DNA of 64,000 nt from JAEUKA01 sp044228505 (GTDB lineage: Bacteria > Myxococcota_A > Polyangia > Palsa-1104 > JAEUJZ01): assembly GCA_044228505.1 (NCBI GenBank), contig JBGAUT010000016.1:1-64000 (forward strand), given 5' to 3'. The position numbers and the translations under genes are program-made. Numbering within the stretch: the stretch's first letter is position 1; each line of letters begins with the position of its first letter. The notes beneath the pieces were generated by a model, which had not been told where the DNA came from, made no database searches, and was given only the letters and a program-made list of their open reading frames with translations. Positions 61,188 to 64,000 of this stretch are shown here, piece after piece.

Positions 61188-61268
61188 CCAATCCCCCTGG
61201 CCCCTATGGTGCCATACGGCTGAGTTGGCAACTCACAGATCGCTACCCAGCGATGGCCTGCGTGGGGG

Positions 61269-62207
61269 CTAGCTACGGCAGGGATTGCTGACTCTACCGC
61301 CCGGCGCAACAGAGTCCGTGACCCAGGTGTTGCCGCCGATGATTGCACCTCGGCCAATCACCGTCTCCCCTCCGAGGATCGTCGCGTTGGCGTAGATGAG
61401 GACATCGTCTTCGATGGTTGGGTGTCGCTTACGGTTCTGTTGCTGACGGGTCTTCCCGGTTGGTAGGCTCATCGCGCCGAGCGTCACTCCCTGGTAGATG
61501 CGGACCCGGTTGCCGATGATGGATGTCTCACCGATGACGACTCCGGTTCCGTGGTCAATAAAGAAGGACTTACCGATTTTGGCACCCGGATGGATATCGA
61601 TGCCGGTCTCGGTATGAGCCTGCTCGGTCATCATACGGGGCACAATCTGGGCTCCGAGGTGAAGCAAGGTGTGTGCAATTCGATATGCAGTCACGGCCCG
61701 AACACCGGGATAGCACCAAGCGACCTCGATCAGACTTCGCGCAGCCGGATCACCCTCGAAGGCGGCCTGAACATCGAGCAGCACATCGTTCCGCAGCGCG
61801 GGCACTCGGTTCAAGAACTTGCCGACGAGCCCTGTCGCTTCTTCTTGGCACTTGTCACACAGTGGTTGAGGTATCGGACAGCCGACGTGTAGCCCTCGGC
61901 AGACCTGCTCGGTGAGCAGCACCCTGAGCGAGGCAATCCGGCCCTCCAACGAGGACCGTAGCATCGACGGTGCTGGACCTGGGCATCCAGCCGAACCGGG
62001 CAGCATGAGTTCGCGCAGATTATCCAGTGCCGCAGATACTGCGATCCGCGATGGTAGCTCGTGTCCAGCGGTCAGTAGTACGCCAGTCTGTCGATAGGAT
62101 GCGGCCAGCGCATCGGCCAGCTCGCAGTTTGACCGCGCAGCCTCCTCTGACTCTTGGGCAACCGAAGCTACCGACTCTGTTTGGGGAGAGGTTTGATCCA
62201 TGTTCAT
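61269..62207 (-). CDS. cysE: Serine O-acetyltransferase (EpsC/CysE type)
   Basis: The 312-aa protein is of the longer EpsC-like type, with an N-terminal helical domain and left-handed beta-helix hexapeptide repeats: GIDIHPGAKIGKSFFIDHGTGVVIGETSIIGNRVRIYQGVTLGA, then KRHPTIEDDVLIYANATILGGETVIGRGAIIGGNTWVTDSV. The catalytic His pair of the family lies in DIHPGA and IDHGTG. It acetylates serine for cysteine synthesis. The C-terminal GGRVSNPCRS tail resembles the cysteine-synthase docking tail region but does not end in Ile. It lies downstream of FliQ-like and upstream of the split kinase on one strand. Confidence 0.92.
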   Translation of the reverse strand: MNMDQTSPQTESVASVAQESEEAARSNCELADALAASYRQTGVLLTAGHELPSRIAVSAALDNLRELMLPGSAGCPGPAPSMLRSSLEGRIASLRVLLTEQVCRGLHVGCPIPQPLCDKCQEEATGLVGKFLNRVPALRNDVLLDVQAAFEGDPAARSLIEVAWCYPGVRAVTAYRIAHTLLHLGAQIVPRMMTEQAHTETGIDIHPGAKIGKSFFIDHGTGVVIGETSIIGNRVRIYQGVTLGAMSLPTGKTRQQQNRKRHPTIEDDVLIYANATILGGETVIGRGAIIGGNTWVTDSVAPGGRVSNPCRS

Positions 62208-62336
62208 CGTGTTCTTGCAATGTACCGCGAAACGTTGCGTCGACTCTGCGCTACAAACCTGCGCTGTCGGTGCAGTGTGGCCAATTCGATGTCCGTGACA
62301 CGCAGGGAATTGAGCGTCGCTCCGGGCCGAAGGAAC

Positions 62337-62600
62337 TCAGTGCAGGTTTGGGAGCGCTGACCAAACCTGCGTCGAGAATACCACCAGCTTGGATACCAGA
62401 TACGGACCAGTCACAAACAGGGCTACCATTCCCAATAGCAACCGCACGGCGACCGGCAGCGAGGAGTCCGTGATGCCCATCCGCGCTTGGAGCCACGACG
62501 TGACAACGGCGGATAGCACCGCGACCAGCAACACAGGTAGGCTGCACAGCACAGCCAGCCACAGACCCGATGACAGCAGCGGCAATAGCGACTCGCTCAT
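62337..62600 (-). CDS. FliQ/SctS-family export apparatus protein
   Basis: The 87-aa protein has two membrane helices (LAVLCSLPVLLVAVLSAVVTSWLQ and LLLGMVALFVTGPYLVSKLVVF) separated by a short polar loop (MGITDSSLPVAVR), the topology and length of FliQ/SctS. The usual QxTQIQE loop is replaced by QARMGITDSS. It overlaps the FliP-like gene by 4 bp and forms an operon with it. No FliR/SctT or FlhB/SctU gene follows; serine acetyltransferase does. Confidence 0.85.
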   Translation of the reverse strand: MSESLLPLLSSGLWLAVLCSLPVLLVAVLSAVVTSWLQARMGITDSSLPVAVRLLLGMVALFVTGPYLVSKLVVFSTQVWSALPNLH

Positions 62601-63214
62601 GAGTACCCCAGAAGCAGGCCGCGATACAGCAGCGTGAATCCATCGCAGACCAGGAACAGCAGCAGCTTAAACGGCAGCGTCACCGCCCGTACCGACAGCC
62701 CACCTAGCTGAAGTCCCGACAGTAGCAGAGCCGCCAGCAGATCGAGAACCAGGAAGGGAAGCAGCAGCACAAAGGCAAGCTGAAACGCACGTCGCAGCTC
62801 TCCCAGCAGGAAAGCCGCCACCAGCACTGGCAGTTCATTTGGTTCAAGCGTCGCTCCGTGCCGCTGGGCCAGCTTCTGGGTCAGCGCCTCGACCTGCGCT
62901 TTGTCGCCAGCAGGTGTGTGCTCTATCAAAAACTGTCGAAGCGGAGCAGTGCCAACCTGAACCAAGTCTGCCGCCGTCGCTGTCGGCGGTGAGGTGTTCA
63001 CCTCGGTAAGGCTGCGCTTGATAAGCGGAGACATGGACAGCGTTGCCAGCGTGAGTCCGAGCAACACAGTCACCAGCAGTGGTGGGACTCCTCCTCCGAG
63101 ACCTCGTCGGAGAACCTGCAGCACGATCGCAACTTTGACGTACGCGAGCAGCGATAGCAGCACAAACAGCAGCAGTGGTAGAAGCGTCCGTAACAGATCC
63201 GGCTGCGACAGCAT
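62597..63214 (-). CDS. FliP/SctR-family export apparatus protein
   Basis: ATG 63214 (MLSQPDLLRTLLP) gives 205 aa; the frame is open from 63250. It shows the FliP pattern: a first helix pair with AYVKVAIVLQVLRRGLGGG and LLGLTLATLSMSPLI, a central soluble domain, then VLVAAFLLGELRRAFQLAFVLLLPFLVLDLLAALLLSGLQL and AVTLPFKLLLFLVCDGFTLLYRGLL. The start overlaps the stop of the FliO-like gene by 1-4 bp. FliP-type proteins build the export gate of flagellar and virulence type III secretion. The absence of long periplasmic insertions fits SctR. Confidence 0.88.
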   Translation of the reverse strand: MLSQPDLLRTLLPLLLFVLLSLLAYVKVAIVLQVLRRGLGGGVPPLLVTVLLGLTLATLSMSPLIKRSLTEVNTSPPTATAADLVQVGTAPLRQFLIEHTPAGDKAQVEALTQKLAQRHGATLEPNELPVLVAAFLLGELRRAFQLAFVLLLPFLVLDLLAALLLSGLQLGGLSVRAVTLPFKLLLFLVCDGFTLLYRGLLLGYS

Positions 63215-63636
63215 TAACGCGTGGCTCCGTTTATGCCCGATTGTGGCCACTTCGCGTCAAGGGATGGCCAGGCCGGTATCGTGACGCGCTCTGGTTCTGC
63301 GTGGTTCTCCTGGGTCGGTTCAAGCGCTGGCGGGTCCAGCTCACAAATCGTCGTCAATCCTTGAGGTGACGCACCAAGCAAAAGTGAGCGCGAGCCGACC
63401 TTCACCAGGAACAGCGAGTGACTTGCCGAAAGTCGTCGGTGCTCCACGACGTGGAGCAGCCCCTTAGTGGCTGACTGCTGAGTTCGTCGCCACAGCCACA
63501 GCACCGCAACCATGCCAAGCACCACGCAACAGGCGCGCCCGAGCAGTCCCAGCACATGCCAGGACTCCATCCCTGCGGCATCGGAAAGCTGAGCCAGCAT
63601 ACTTTGATGAGAAGCTAGTGACCCATCCGGTGTCAA
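63214..63636 (-). CDS. FliO-like membrane protein
   Basis: The 140-aa protein has one membrane helix (VLGLLGRACCVVLGMVAVLWLWRR) and a small beta-rich domain (GLLHVVEHRRLSASHSLFLVKVGSRSLLLGASPQGLTTICELDP) as in FliO/YscK-like assembly proteins, which act with FliP. It is the first gene of the FliO-FliP-FliQ-like operon. A start at the second Met (63600) is also possible. This order (O-P-Q) matches flagellar operons, although no flagellar structural gene is in the window. Confidence 0.75.
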   Translation of the reverse strand: MTPDGSLASHQSMLAQLSDAAGMESWHVLGLLGRACCVVLGMVAVLWLWRRTQQSATKGLLHVVEHRRLSASHSLFLVKVGSRSLLLGASPQGLTTICELDPPALEPTQENHAEPERVTIPAWPSLDAKWPQSGINGATR

Positions 63637-63691
63637 GGTAGATGGAGAATATTAGGTATCCACAACGGCTGAGGCGTACAGTTCGCCACGC

Positions 63692-64000
63692 ATGATGCGG
63701 AAGCGCTGTCTGACAAGGTCCGTTTGGTTCAAGTGGATTCAGCCGATTGGTGCGGTGGTATTGGTCGGCTGTCTGAACTCGAACGGTGGTTACGTCGATG
63801 ATCCCGGTTCGAATCGAGGCGCTCGAGATCTGTCGCTCGAGTCTCATCTCGATCTTTCGGTGGTTGATGCGGGATCAATGGATCTGGCTCAGCCGGGCGA
63901 TCGTGATGCGGGTGTACGGGATGGTAGTGCTCGGAGCGACGCTGGTGCCATGCCGACCGATCCGTTCGACCCCGCGAGCTGTTCGGATCCCGCTCTGTCT
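63692..64000 (+). CDS. Predicted lipoprotein (partial, runs past the right edge)
   Basis: ATG 63692 opens a frame that runs to the edge (103 codons). It starts with basic residues and a hydrophobic segment ending in the lipobox VVLVGCLNSNGG, followed by an Asp/Gly/Ser-rich stretch (DAGSMDLAQPGDRDAGV, PTDPFDPASCSDPAL) of the kind seen in myxobacterial surface lipoproteins with Asp-rich linkers. It is divergent from the FliO-like gene. The function is unknown. Confidence 0.7.
   Translation, partial: MMRKRCLTRSVWFKWIQPIGAVVLVGCLNSNGGYVDDPGSNRGARDLSLESHLDLSVVDAGSMDLAQPGDRDAGVRDGSARSDAGAMPTDPFDPASCSDPALS

Noticed and set aside
63464..63847. 127-aa minus-strand frame
   Set aside because: Overlaps the FliO-like gene and the divergent lipoprotein; composition is that of an antisense frame.
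1..64000. tRNA, rRNA, CRISPR arrays, classical IS elements
   Set aside because: None found by eye: no cloverleaf-like runs, no regularly spaced repeats, no DDE transposase motif.

Overview
The window reads like a chromosome segment of a Myxococcota-type (deltaproteobacterial) organism. It carries hybrid histidine kinases, Hanks-type Ser/Thr kinases with the GxGGMGxV glycine loop, an alternative chemosensory operon, FIST and DUF6178-like proteins, and FliP/FliQ-like export proteins. This assignment is inferred from gene families; no rRNA or other phylogenetic marker is present. Genes are dense, often coupled by 1-4 bp overlaps. I found no tRNA, rRNA, CRISPR array or classical insertion sequence.

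Layout. 1-9.8 kb: partial spermidine-synthase-like gene, typA, a hybrid histidine kinase, an acyl-CoA carboxylase carboxyltransferase, a GT-C-type membrane protein and a DUF1295 membrane protein. 9.8-16.6 kb: tatD, then a translationally coupled type I secretion-like set (ABC protein with a degenerate ATPase, HlyD, TolC) and a lipoprotein. 16.7-21.2 kb: zinc-ribbon protein, STAS-like protein, second hybrid kinase, LysR regulator. 21.2-33 kb: a split Ser/Thr kinase, acyltransferase/hydrolase pair, FMN reductase, PfkB kinase, CoA-transferase pair, VOC protein, alpha-amylase lipoprotein. 32.6-35.3 kb: MCP, a 72-aa protein and a FIST sensor protein. 36.2-45.6 kb: a chemosensory operon (two CheW-like, porin-like, YfiR-like, MCP, CheA-REC, CheB, CheR-TPR, CheY). 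45.9-52.3 kb: beta-propeller lipoprotein, sulfotransferase, DUF6178-like protein, RNase D-like exonuclease, tyrosine recombinase. 52.5-61.2 kb: fragments of two kinases around a catalase and a dimethylglycine-dehydrogenase-like gene. 61.3-64 kb: serine acetyltransferase, FliQ/FliP/FliO-like proteins, and a partial lipoprotein.

The most striking feature is that every Ser/Thr kinase in the window is cut in its catalytic loop (HRDLKPDN) by foreign DNA. Kinase A (23943 down to 21199) is split by 1.17 kb holding a PhzF-family gene, between 7-bp direct repeats AACCAGA. Kinase B (52534 to 58743) is split by 4.27 kb holding catalase and a FAD oxidoreductase, between 8-bp repeats AACCCGAT. Kinase C/D (61187 down to 35398) is split by 23.3 kb, between 19-bp repeats, and this large insert contains kinase B with its own insert, nested, plus the tyrosine recombinase. 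In all three cases removing the insert and one repeat restores an uninterrupted kinase frame (about 524, 647 and 831 aa) with a canonical catalytic loop. The inserts share a subterminal GCAGGG(G)AA motif 48-63 nt inside their 5' ends and a short TCTCC-centred hairpin near their 3' ends. My inference is a family of integrative cassettes that uses the kinase catalytic-loop codons as attachment sites, possibly moved by the recombinase at 51172-52347. Whether excision occurs and re-creates active kinases cannot be told from sequence.
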